Positions 37,600 through 46,787 of a stretch of DNA of 64,000 nt are shown piece by piece. Position numbers and translations under genes: made by a program. The notes under the pieces were generated by a model that was given only the letters and a program-made list of their open reading frames with translations, ran no database searches and was not told the DNA's origin. The stretch's first letter is position 1. Every line of letters begins with the position of its first letter. The stretch comes from an uncultured Alphaproteobacteria bacterium (GTDB taxonomy: Bacteria > Pseudomonadota > Alphaproteobacteria > HIMB59), in assembly GCA_902518505.1 (NCBI GenBank), contig CABYGG010000001.1, positions 124,001 to 188,000 on the forward strand, in the 5' to 3' direction.

Positions 37600-39384
37600 T
37601 TAAAAATATTTAACTTTAATTTTTTCTTTACTCTTAGGTTTATCTGTAAAATCTACTACTTTGACATTTGTAGGCACAGTCGGTTTAATAATTTTATTTT
37701 GAATTTCTGCATTAGTATTAGCTTTTTGATTTGAATTTTGCGCACTTGATAAATTATTATCATTAGATTTCTTTTGGGTATGACCAAACATTCCTTCAAG
37801 AATAGTATTTGGATTAATATCCTCTTTCTCAAAGGTCTCAAATATGCTCCCATCTCTAAAAACTAAAACTCGATGACATAATCCTATAAATTCCTCGAGT
37901 TCACTTGATAGAAATATCGCTGTACCACCTTCATTTACAAAAATTCTTAAGTGTTTATATAAGTCTCGTTTTGCGCCAACATCAATACCTCTCGCTGGAT
38001 CATTAAGTATTAGTATTTTTGGAGTTGTTGTGAATGCTCTGGCAATCATAACTTTTTGCTGATTTCCCCCACTCAATGAGGTGATTAGATTACTCTTTGG
38101 ACCTGTCTTAATACTTAATCTTTCTACTTCCCAATCAAAAATACCGTTTAATTCCATCCATTTAATAAAACCAATAAATCCTCCTGATGTTTTAGCTTGT
38201 TTTCCTTTATATAAGGGTATCACCATATTTTCATATATGCTCATGTTAGGAAAAATACCCTCTTTTTTTCTATCTCCAGATACGTATCCAACTCCACTTT
38301 TCTTGGCATCTAACAAGCTATTTACAGTTGTGTAATCTTTCTTGGTTCTTTCTCGTTCCTCATCAGACTGTTTTACAATTACTTCTCCGCTCAGTGGTTG
38401 ATCAATACCTGCCAGAGCCTTAACAAAATTATCTTGTCCTTGTCCATCAAGTCCTGTGACTCCAAGTATCTCACCTTTTGGTAGGTCAAAGTTAATAACA
38501 TCTCCATTGTCCCAAACTTTTAAATCTTTAGCAGACAAAACTATTTCATCTAAGATTGAGTCTGGAGGTGTAGCTTTTATTTCTGATGCTGTAGAAAATT
38601 TTTTATCACCTGTCATAAGTCCGAGAAGATTTTTTTCAGTAATTTCCTCTCCTGCTAAAACTCCAACATCAACCCCATCTCTCATAACCGTTGCTCTATC
38701 GCTTATTCTAACTAGCTCTGCAATTCTGTGAGTTACTATAAATATTGCTGCACCTTGATCTCTTAATGTTCTCATTTTTGCAAAAAGTCTTTCTGTAGAG
38801 TCAAAATCGAGAGCGGCTGATGACTCATCTAAAATTAGTACTTTAGGATTTCTTAAAAATGCTCTACCAATTGTTATCCAAGCCTTCATACCAAGCGATA
38901 ATTGACTTGCTATTGTATATGGGTCGACAAATTCACCAGATAGCTCTAACATTATAGAGGCAGCTTTTTCGACCCTATCTCGATGAGCTAATTTTTTCCC
39001 AAAAAAAGAGTCATATCCAATAAATAAATTTTCATAAACAGTAGCCTCTTCAGCTATCATCACTTCTTGAAAAACTGTTGCGATACCAATTCTTTGAGCT
39101 TCAATTGGGGAATTGGGTGAATGCCCCATAATAGAGACCTTTCCTTTGTCCAAAGGTAAAACTCCTGAAATAACCTTTGCCAATGTGCTCTTACCACATC
39201 CATTACCACCGACAATGGCGTGTATTTCACCAAAGTTAGCTTTGAAATTTACACCGTTTAGAGCTTTTGTAACACCAAAGGACTTTGATGCATCTTGAAC
39301 ATAAATATCTCCTCCGACCTTAGAGGAGTTAGACTGTGCCCCATTCCCGTTCGGGGCACTGTCCAAAGTTTTTTCTTCATTCAT
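37600..39384 (-). CDS. Sugar-type ABC transporter ATP-binding protein (two-domain)
   Basis: GGNGCGKSTLAKVISG; LSGGNQQKVMIARAF; low-complexity N- and C-terminal extensions. Confidence 0.9.
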   Translation of the reverse strand: MNEEKTLDSAPNGNGAQSNSSKVGGDIYVQDASKSFGVTKALNGVNFKANFGEIHAIVGGNGCGKSTLAKVISGVLPLDKGKVSIMGHSPNSPIEAQRIGIATVFQEVMIAEEATVYENLFIGYDSFFGKKLAHRDRVEKAASIMLELSGEFVDPYTIASQLSLGMKAWITIGRAFLRNPKVLILDESSAALDFDSTERLFAKMRTLRDQGAAIFIVTHRIAELVRISDRATVMRDGVDVGVLAGEEITEKNLLGLMTGDKKFSTASEIKATPPDSILDEIVLSAKDLKVWDNGDVINFDLPKGEILGVTGLDGQGQDNFVKALAGIDQPLSGEVIVKQSDEERERTKKDYTTVNSLLDAKKSGVGYVSGDRKKEGIFPNMSIYENMVIPLYKGKQAKTSGGFIGFIKWMELNGIFDWEVERLSIKTGPKSNLITSLSGGNQQKVMIARAFTTTPKILILNDPARGIDVGAKRDLYKHLRIFVNEGGTAIFLSSELEEFIGLCHRVLVFRDGSIFETFEKEDINPNTILEGMFGHTQKKSNDNNLSSAQNSNQKANTNAEIQNKIIKPTVPTNVKVVDFTDKPKSKEKIKVKYF

Positions 39385-39396
39385 TAATTACTTAAA

Positions 39397-40557
39397 TTAA
39401 AGTAATGCTTCTCCACGATCGAAGAAATTATTTAAGTATTCATCACTAGCCCAGTTTTCAATTCCAACAGTTCTAAACTCACTTGAGTTTCTGTCACAAT
39501 CTTCAGGAACAAAAGACTGAATAGTCTCAACATCTTCTTCATATGGAGGAACTAAGATAGACTGGATTTTAAGACCCTGACCATACATAGTTCTTAAAAG
39601 AACATTCATCGCAAACTCTGCATCATCTCCAGGAGGCCATGCATAGACCGCTCTGTCAATAAAGTCTGGATTATTTCTCCAATAGCAGAATGCACCAATT
39701 TCTCCACCCAAAGCCATAGGGACCATTGGTCTTCCAGATGATTCTAGAGCGTTAAGTGCTCCGGACTCTCCTGAAGACTGAACAGCAAATCCGTCAACTT
39801 CAATTGTATTGGCTGATAACCATTTTTGAAGTTCAGCTTGAGCAATTTGTGGTGTCCACATGTGTGCAATTTCAGCAACAACGGTAATATCTGGATATTC
39901 TGCAAATCCATCTAGCATACCTTGGTGCTGTGAGTCAGATGCAGATGTTCCAGGAATTCCTTCCATGATAACAACATTACCTTCACCACCAATAGTTTCT
40001 GCTAACCATTGTGCAATATAATATCCGGTTAATTTATAGTTAACAGATGTACTGATAGCATATTCTGAAGTTAAGTATCCTGTCATTGATGCAGTAGGAA
40101 CACCTTTTCCGTACGCATACTCAATAGTTGGATTTAATGCAACAGGATTTGAGCAACAGACTATTAATCCGTCAACTCCTTGATCAGTTAACTGTCTCAT
40201 TTGTTGAATTTGAACCGCGTCTTTTAGGTTAGATTGTGTAACAACGATATCATTAAGAATACCTGCTGCTTTCATTTTTGGCAAATAGTCACCGTACAAT
40301 CTCTCCATCACACCTTTTCTCCATAGATTTCCTGCGTAAGAACTTGCATAACCGATAGTCCAAGGTAGTGGTCTATCACTTTTCCAATTTCTGTATACAC
40401 TTTCACCAAGCGGTTGGTTAGGATCCATAAAGTCAGGATTATAAACGAAGTCTCTAATATCAGCTGGAATTTCGTCTAAAATGTCAGCATTTAAGTTACC
40501 TGCGACACCGACAAAACTAACAGCTAAAATAGCTATGAACTTTTTAAGCAATGTCAT
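39397..40557 (-). CDS. ABC transporter substrate-binding protein (Peripla_BP_4 type)
   Basis: ORF track starts at 40638, but SD GGAGGATAAA and signal peptide MTLLKKFIAILAVSFVGVAGNLNAD place the start at 40557. Confidence 0.87.
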   Translation of the reverse strand: MTLLKKFIAILAVSFVGVAGNLNADILDEIPADIRDFVYNPDFMDPNQPLGESVYRNWKSDRPLPWTIGYASSYAGNLWRKGVMERLYGDYLPKMKAAGILNDIVVTQSNLKDAVQIQQMRQLTDQGVDGLIVCCSNPVALNPTIEYAYGKGVPTASMTGYLTSEYAISTSVNYKLTGYYIAQWLAETIGGEGNVVIMEGIPGTSASDSQHQGMLDGFAEYPDITVVAEIAHMWTPQIAQAELQKWLSANTIEVDGFAVQSSGESGALNALESSGRPMVPMALGGEIGAFCYWRNNPDFIDRAVYAWPPGDDAEFAMNVLLRTMYGQGLKIQSILVPPYEEDVETIQSFVPEDCDRNSSEFRTVGIENWASDEYLNNFFDRGEALL

Positions 40558-40572
40558 AGTTTTATCCTCCTT

Positions 40573-40586
40573 ACTTATATATAAGT
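40573..40586. promoter_or_regulatory. Palindrome ACTTATATATAAGT immediately upstream of SBP SD
   Basis: Perfect 14-bp palindrome in the divergent SBP/pxpA intergenic region. Confidence 0.4.
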
Positions 40587-40704
40587 GTCTATAATAATAC
40601 CTATATTCTGAAAAATATAAGCAAAATTGTTCCAACATGTGGAAAAGATTTTCACATAAAAGCCTGATTTTCTGTAAATTATAAAAGAGAGGAATTTATT
40701 ATTC

Positions 40705-41490
40705 ATGGTCGATTTGAATTGCGATATGGGTGAGGGTTTTGGTATTTACTCCTTCGCAGATGACGAAGAAATAATGCCTTATATAGATGCTGCTAATGTA
40801 GCCTGTGGGTTTCACGCCTCAGACCCAAACACAATGAGGAAAACTGTAGAGCTTGCAAAAAAATATGATGTGAAAGTTGGATCGCACCCTGCCTATCCTG
40901 ACTTAGTAGGATTTGGAAGAAGGCCGATGAAAATGAAACGTGATGAAATCAAAAATCTTGTAATGTATCAAACTGGTGCCATCAAAGCCTTTCTAGATGA
41001 GTATGGAATGCCATTAAACCATATCAAACCTCATGGATCTTTATATGGTGTCTCTGCGAAAGAGGAAGATGTGGCTCATGGAATTGCTGACGCAGCTGAG
41101 ATTTTTAATGTTGGTATTTTTGGAATGGTTAATACCTTTCACGAAAAAGTATACAAAGAAAGAGGGGTAAAATTTTACGGAGAATTTTACTCTGACTTGG
41201 AATATGATGAAACAGGTTATTTGGTTATAGCCAAGGGTCGAAATAAATATTATCCAACTGATAGAGCTGTGGAGCGTTGTTTAAGAGCAATGAATGAAAA
41301 TAAAGTTAAAACTGTTCAAGGAAACGATGTAGTAGTAGGATGTGAAACAATTTGTGTCCACTCTGACACTCCTAATGCTGTAGAAATCTTAAAGGCTCTG
41401 AGAGAAAAAATTTCCTCTGATAAAAAAATTCCACAAAAAACTTCAAACGGCAATCATACCAAAATGCCTTATATCGTTGATAAGAAATGA
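40705..41490 (+). CDS. pxpA: 5-oxoprolinase subunit A (LamB/YcsF family)
   Basis: MVDLNCDMGEGFGIYSFADDEEIMPYIDAANVACGFHASDPNTMRKTVELAK; GSHPAYPDLVGFGRRPM. Confidence 0.93.
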   Translation: MVDLNCDMGEGFGIYSFADDEEIMPYIDAANVACGFHASDPNTMRKTVELAKKYDVKVGSHPAYPDLVGFGRRPMKMKRDEIKNLVMYQTGAIKAFLDEYGMPLNHIKPHGSLYGVSAKEEDVAHGIADAAEIFNVGIFGMVNTFHEKVYKERGVKFYGEFYSDLEYDETGYLVIAKGRNKYYPTDRAVERCLRAMNENKVKTVQGNDVVVGCETICVHSDTPNAVEILKALREKISSDKKIPQKTSNGNHTKMPYIVDKK

Positions 41491-42989
41491 AAAAAATTTT
41501 AATTGCTAATCGCGGTGAAATAGCAAATAGAATTATAAAAAGTTGTAAAATATTAGGTCACAAATCTGTAGCTGTTTATTCAGATGCAGATAAGAATTCA
41601 AAGCATGTAAGATTATCTGACGAGTCTTATTATATTGGACCTAGTAAAGCTCAGGAAAGTTATCTTTCTTACAATAAGATTTTAGAAATAGCTACAAAAT
41701 CAAATGTGGATGCTATTCATCCTGGTTTTGGTTTTTTATCAGAAAACGAAACTTTTGCTCAAGAGGTCATAAACAGAGGTATCACATGGATTGGCCCTAA
41801 ACCAAAATCGATAAAATCAATGGGAAATAAGGATATTGCTCGTGAATTAGCCCTAAATTCCAATATACCTATATGTCCAGGTATAAATAATGTTCATAAA
41901 TTAAGTGATGAACAACTTAAGACAAAATGTGAAGCAATAGGTTACCCTTTACTTGTAAAATCAAGTGCTGGTGGTGGGGGGATAGGCATGAGCGTCGTCC
42001 AAAACTTTAAAGACCTTGCTAGTGCAATTGAAAAAACTAGTAATCTTGCTGCAAAATCTTTTGGTAATGGAGATATTTTTATTGAGAAATTTATCACCAA
42101 CGCCCGACATATTGAAATACAAGTTTTTGGATTTGGTGCAAAAGGATCTGTGCATCTGTTCGAAAGAGATTGCTCTATGCAAAGAAGATATCAAAAGATA
42201 ATTGAGGAGTCTCCAGCACCAGAAGTAGACAGGGAATTAATTAACAATATGGCTCAAGCCGCTGTAAAATTATCTTCTGATGTTAAATACGAGGGAGCAG
42301 GTACTGTAGAGTTTATATATGATGTCCAAGAAATGAAATATTATTTTCTTGAGATGAATACTAGAATTCAAGTTGAACATCCTGTTACAGAGTTATTGAC
42401 AAATAATGATTTAATTTCTATGCAAATAAATTTTGCTTTTAATAGAAAAAATAAATTTTTAAATCAAAATAAAATTAAAACTTATGGACATTCAATTGAA
42501 TGCAGAGTCTACGCAGAGGACCCTTCTCAAAATTTCTTACCATCTCCAGGGAAAATAACCAAATTAAAATTTCCTAAAATACCAAATGGCATAAGATTAG
42601 ATTGGGGATACGATGAAAGAGATGAAGTAAGTTTCTATTATGATCCGATGATAGGAAAAATTATATCTCACGACTTAATTCGAGACGATGCTATATCCAA
42701 ATTAATAAAGTTTTTAGAAGGCACCCAGATTGAAGGTATTAAGACAAACATCCCCTTTTTAATTTGTCTTCTCAAAGACAAAAACTTCATAGAGGGTAAA
42801 CACAACACAAAATATATTGAAAATAATTTAAACACTCTTATTAGTAAGACATCTTTTAAAAATGGTTTTACTAAAAATATTGATTTGGACTCAAAGAGAA
42901 TTAAAATTGTTGAAACAGATAAGCTTAAAGTAGGTCATGGAAGATCGCAGTCTGACAGAGGGGGTATCAAAGTCGTCTATTTTGACTAA
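41487..42989 (+). CDS. Acetyl-CoA carboxylase biotin carboxylase-like subunit
   Basis: ILIANRGEIANRIIKSCK, IHPGFGFLSENETFA, KSSAGGGGIGMSVV, EMNTRIQVEHPVTE. Confidence 0.92.
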   Translation: MKKILIANRGEIANRIIKSCKILGHKSVAVYSDADKNSKHVRLSDESYYIGPSKAQESYLSYNKILEIATKSNVDAIHPGFGFLSENETFAQEVINRGITWIGPKPKSIKSMGNKDIARELALNSNIPICPGINNVHKLSDEQLKTKCEAIGYPLLVKSSAGGGGIGMSVVQNFKDLASAIEKTSNLAAKSFGNGDIFIEKFITNARHIEIQVFGFGAKGSVHLFERDCSMQRRYQKIIEESPAPEVDRELINNMAQAAVKLSSDVKYEGAGTVEFIYDVQEMKYYFLEMNTRIQVEHPVTELLTNNDLISMQINFAFNRKNKFLNQNKIKTYGHSIECRVYAEDPSQNFLPSPGKITKLKFPKIPNGIRLDWGYDERDEVSFYYDPMIGKIISHDLIRDDAISKLIKFLEGTQIEGIKTNIPFLICLLKDKNFIEGKHNTKYIENNLNTLISKTSFKNGFTKNIDLDSKRIKIVETDKLKVGHGRSQSDRGGIKVVYFD

Positions 42990-42994
42990 TTATA

Positions 42995-45268
42995 ATGGTT
43001 AATCAACTTGTAGCAGCAATAAAACCCTCTCAAATTCCGGGTTCTGATCCTCAGTCAACAAAATACTTAATCGTTCCAATATTTATATTTTTTGCACTAA
43101 TGATTTTTGCGATGATTAGAGGACCACAAATAATTTCAGGCTCGGGTATTGGAACTGCGATTATGGTTTCAACACCTCTTATTCTTGCGACTTATGCTCT
43201 TACCGCGTTGGCTTTAGCCGGCAGAGTGACGGTAGATTTATCAATAGGACCACTTATTGGTTTTATTAATGTAACGACAATACAACTTTATGCTGCAGGC
43301 TATATTCAATCGCCAGTTGCATATTTCATATGTGCTCTTGCAATAGGAGTAATTTACCAATTTCTTTATGCCTTAATCGTAATTTTTATAAGAGTTCAAC
43401 CAATAATAGTTGCCTTAAGTATGTTTCTTGCTTTCTCTGGTATTAATTTAGTTATTTTACCAAGACCAGGAGGAAGAGCACCTGATTGGATGTTATCTTG
43501 GAGTGCAGGAACTGAGGTAGTACAACCCACACTGATACTTTTAATTTTCTCGACACTTATTTGGTATGCACTAACTCATACTGCTTACTGGCAACATTTA
43601 AAATTAATGGGTTCAGATGAAAAGTCTGCCTATACAAGTGGAGTAAGAATTTACATTGTAAGAATTGGTGCTCATATTATTGGCGGAGTTTACGCTGCAC
43701 TCGCAGCTATTGCATTTACAGGTTTAATTGGTTCCGGAGACCCAACTCAAGGTACTACTTATACATTGATGGCAGTTACAGCACTTGTATTAGGTGGGTC
43801 AAGTTTAATTGGTGGAAGAGGTGGTGCGTTTGGAGCTATTCTAGGTTCAGTTAACATTTATTTGATAAATTTTATTCTATCAACTTTCAGGTTTGAAAGA
43901 TTTCAAAGTTTCGTTACAGACTTATCATACGGTGCGGTATTGGTGGCTTCTCTTTTAATACTTATTGCACTTCCTTATATTCAAAAAGCATTCAAAAATT
44001 TATCAGTTTTTGTATTTTTTATTATTGGAACATTAAGTGCTGCTGCTGTTCAAATTCATATGAAATTTGATCAAGTCACTAGAGGGACTGTGGGAGGTTT
44101 TGGAGGTAAATCTAAAGATGCTGAGATTTTTGAAAAAGCTCTTGAATCTGGAAGTGATTGTTTAATCACAGGTAAGGCATGCGCAGAGGGTGGAAATTCT
44201 ACAGTGTGGATGTTTATTGCTATCGGAATAGCAGCCTTGATTTATCTTGTTTATTTGCTTGTTAAACACAGAGATGGCCCAACAGTGTCTTTTATTATTG
44301 CCGCAATTGTTATTTTCTTCGGTTGTGTTTGGAGTGGCACGAGAGAGGCTTATTTCGTTAACGCTGATTTGGGTACCAACTTACAATATATTTTAAATTA
44401 TGCTCCTCAGTATTTTACATCTGAATATCTAAGAGTTGGTGCAGGATTGCCTGATTTTTCATCTTCCTCGAGTGCTTTGGTTGGCCTCGCTTACGCTGTC
44501 GCAACTTTAGGAGGAATAGTTTTCTTTACATCTGCGATAGTAATAATTGCTATGCCAAGATTTAGAAAAGAAATCAAAACACAAACATTGGTATTATTTG
44601 CAATAGCAATTTCATTTATTGTATTTGCTGCAATATCTTATTACGGCATTGAGTCAAATAGACAGAGTTTCTTTGGGATAGATGGATACGCTGTAATACT
44701 AATTTTATTTTTACTTTTTTTACTTACGGCACCAACTCTTTTCTCGAATATCAATTTGAATAATGTTTTCATTATTTTCCTCGGTGTATTAGCAATACTC
44801 GCTGTATACTTTTTAGCCTCACCATCTGGAACAATTATTACTGATGATGGAAGTAAGTTTTACTCTCCAATTATTACAGAATTAATTGTAGGCGATACAT
44901 CATCAATAAACTATACAAGACCTATTCGCGGTGAATTTATCACAAGTGAAGTAACTTGGCTTAAAGAAGCAGCTCTAATTATATTTGCAATATTTGTATT
45001 TCAATTTTTTACATATTTAACAATGGGAGCAAAAATATCATTTGCTAGGTTCAGACCTTATATTGCTATTTTAAGTATAGCTGCATTAACATGGTCAGCG
45101 ATGTTCTTCGCAATTGGTTACCCTTATTGGAAAATGATTTTAATTACTGCAATTGGAATAGCTATTTCGCCTCTGATATGGCAAGCGTTTGGTGTTTATA
45201 AAATAAAATTAAAATCTCAAGAAGGACTTGAAAAATGGGGAGGTCTATCAGAAGATAGAAAAGTTTAG
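42995..45268 (+). CDS. ABC transporter permease (BPD_transp_2) with ~400-aa additional multi-TM C-terminal region
   Basis: 757 aa; N-terminal ~330 aa permease-like (ALAGRVTVDLSIGPLIGF, VLGGSSLIGGRGGAFGAILG), then extra TM segments. Confidence 0.85.
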   Translation: MVNQLVAAIKPSQIPGSDPQSTKYLIVPIFIFFALMIFAMIRGPQIISGSGIGTAIMVSTPLILATYALTALALAGRVTVDLSIGPLIGFINVTTIQLYAAGYIQSPVAYFICALAIGVIYQFLYALIVIFIRVQPIIVALSMFLAFSGINLVILPRPGGRAPDWMLSWSAGTEVVQPTLILLIFSTLIWYALTHTAYWQHLKLMGSDEKSAYTSGVRIYIVRIGAHIIGGVYAALAAIAFTGLIGSGDPTQGTTYTLMAVTALVLGGSSLIGGRGGAFGAILGSVNIYLINFILSTFRFERFQSFVTDLSYGAVLVASLLILIALPYIQKAFKNLSVFVFFIIGTLSAAAVQIHMKFDQVTRGTVGGFGGKSKDAEIFEKALESGSDCLITGKACAEGGNSTVWMFIAIGIAALIYLVYLLVKHRDGPTVSFIIAAIVIFFGCVWSGTREAYFVNADLGTNLQYILNYAPQYFTSEYLRVGAGLPDFSSSSSALVGLAYAVATLGGIVFFTSAIVIIAMPRFRKEIKTQTLVLFAIAISFIVFAAISYYGIESNRQSFFGIDGYAVILILFLLFLLTAPTLFSNINLNNVFIIFLGVLAILAVYFLASPSGTIITDDGSKFYSPIITELIVGDTSSINYTRPIRGEFITSEVTWLKEAALIIFAIFVFQFFTYLTMGAKISFARFRPYIAILSIAALTWSAMFFAIGYPYWKMILITAIGIAISPLIWQAFGVYKIKLKSQEGLEKWGGLSEDRKV

Positions 45269-45271
45269 TAA

Positions 45272-46663
45272 ATGGAGAAAAGAACTCATAATTTTTTAAA
45301 AGGACTTGGAATTCTTTTTGCTGTTGCTGCTGGGATAGGTACCGCAGTTCTTGGTTATGTAGATAGAACTGATTGGATACAGGTTGCATTTTACTCTGTA
45401 GCTGTTGTCGCCATTATTCTTTGGGGATGGCATTTTTTCTTAGTTAGATGGTCTTATCGATCTTTAGTAAAGGAAGATGGTTCTCAACCTACCGAAACTA
45501 CTGAAACCACAAGTAAAAGAAGCCTTTTTTGGGACCTTATTGCAAAGAACTGGATAGCTGTTACGGGATTCTTACTTCTTTTAGGTCTTTTTATACTACT
45601 GTGTTTCTTGGTACCCGGGTTCTTCTCAGGTAGAACAGTCGTATCAGCAATCATACTATTAGGTTTCTTAATCTTAGCATTTCTTGCATACAAATTTTTA
45701 AACATTAACAAAAGCGTAATTATAGGAGTCGCCGTATTAGTTGGTCTTTTTATAATAGGATCAGTTTCTATTGATGGCTTCTTATCATTGCAAAATATTA
45801 AATCTATGTTGGTTTTTGCTTCTTTCTTAGGGCTTGCAACTATTGGACAAACATTAGTTGTGATGTTAGGCGGCCTAGATTTATCAATACCATTTTTAAT
45901 TGGCGCAACTAATTTAGGATTAATGTCACTTATTTCACTTGGAGTCCCTCCTTGGCTTGCGTTTATAGTTATTCTTGCATTTGGCACGATCGTCGGGCTT
46001 TTTAATGGGTTGATAAGTTTTAATCTCCAAGGTCAATCACTAATAGTCACGCTTGGAGTTGGCTTCATGGTAGTAGGCGGAGTGCAGATATTGGTATCAC
46101 TTCCTACTGTTACAGGTGGAACTGTTTTTGGTGTTGTTCCAGATTGGTTAAAAAATTTGGCCTCATTAAATGGAAAATTTTTTGGTCTGCCAATACCTCC
46201 AGTTATTTTAATTTGGATATTGATTTCAATTTTATTAATTGTTGGACTTAGACACACTAAGTGGGGAAGGAATTTATATGCTGTTGGTGGAAAAAGGTTA
46301 TCTGCTGACAGATTGTCAATTTCTGAGAGAGCATATTGGGTTGGAGTTTATGTCATTAGTGGATTCACTTCTGCAGCAACCGGGGCAATGTTACTTGGTT
46401 GGAGTGGTGGAGGGTTCATTGGTGTAGGTGATCAATATTTATTTTTAACAGTGGCAGCTGTGGCTGTAGGAGGAACTTCCTTATTAGGTGGATATGGAGG
46501 ATACGGATTTACAGTAATCGGTGTTCTTGCACTTCAAGTCATTAGTACATTTTTGGCTGGACTAGGTTTAAGTTTTGAGGGGCAACAATTTATATTTGGT
46601 CTTCTTATTCTGCCTCTTGTTGCTCTTTATTCAAGAGCACCCCATATAAGGGAGCAAATATAA
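45272..46663 (+). CDS. ABC transporter permease with N-terminal TM extension
   Basis: 463 aa; MLGGLDLSIPFLIGATNLGL, VGGTSLLGGYGGYGFTVIG. Confidence 0.88.
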   Translation: MEKRTHNFLKGLGILFAVAAGIGTAVLGYVDRTDWIQVAFYSVAVVAIILWGWHFFLVRWSYRSLVKEDGSQPTETTETTSKRSLFWDLIAKNWIAVTGFLLLLGLFILLCFLVPGFFSGRTVVSAIILLGFLILAFLAYKFLNINKSVIIGVAVLVGLFIIGSVSIDGFLSLQNIKSMLVFASFLGLATIGQTLVVMLGGLDLSIPFLIGATNLGLMSLISLGVPPWLAFIVILAFGTIVGLFNGLISFNLQGQSLIVTLGVGFMVVGGVQILVSLPTVTGGTVFGVVPDWLKNLASLNGKFFGLPIPPVILIWILISILLIVGLRHTKWGRNLYAVGGKRLSADRLSISERAYWVGVYVISGFTSAATGAMLLGWSGGGFIGVGDQYLFLTVAAVAVGGTSLLGGYGGYGFTVIGVLALQVISTFLAGLGLSFEGQQFIFGLLILPLVALYSRAPHIREQI

Positions 46664-46787
46664 AAATAATGAGTTTAATCAACAGATTTTGTCGCTTTTA
46701 CAATGAATATTTATTTCAAAATATGAAACAAAAATTATTATTAATTAAAGAGGACGGGTAATATGTACCTAAGAGGAATAAGTTTTA

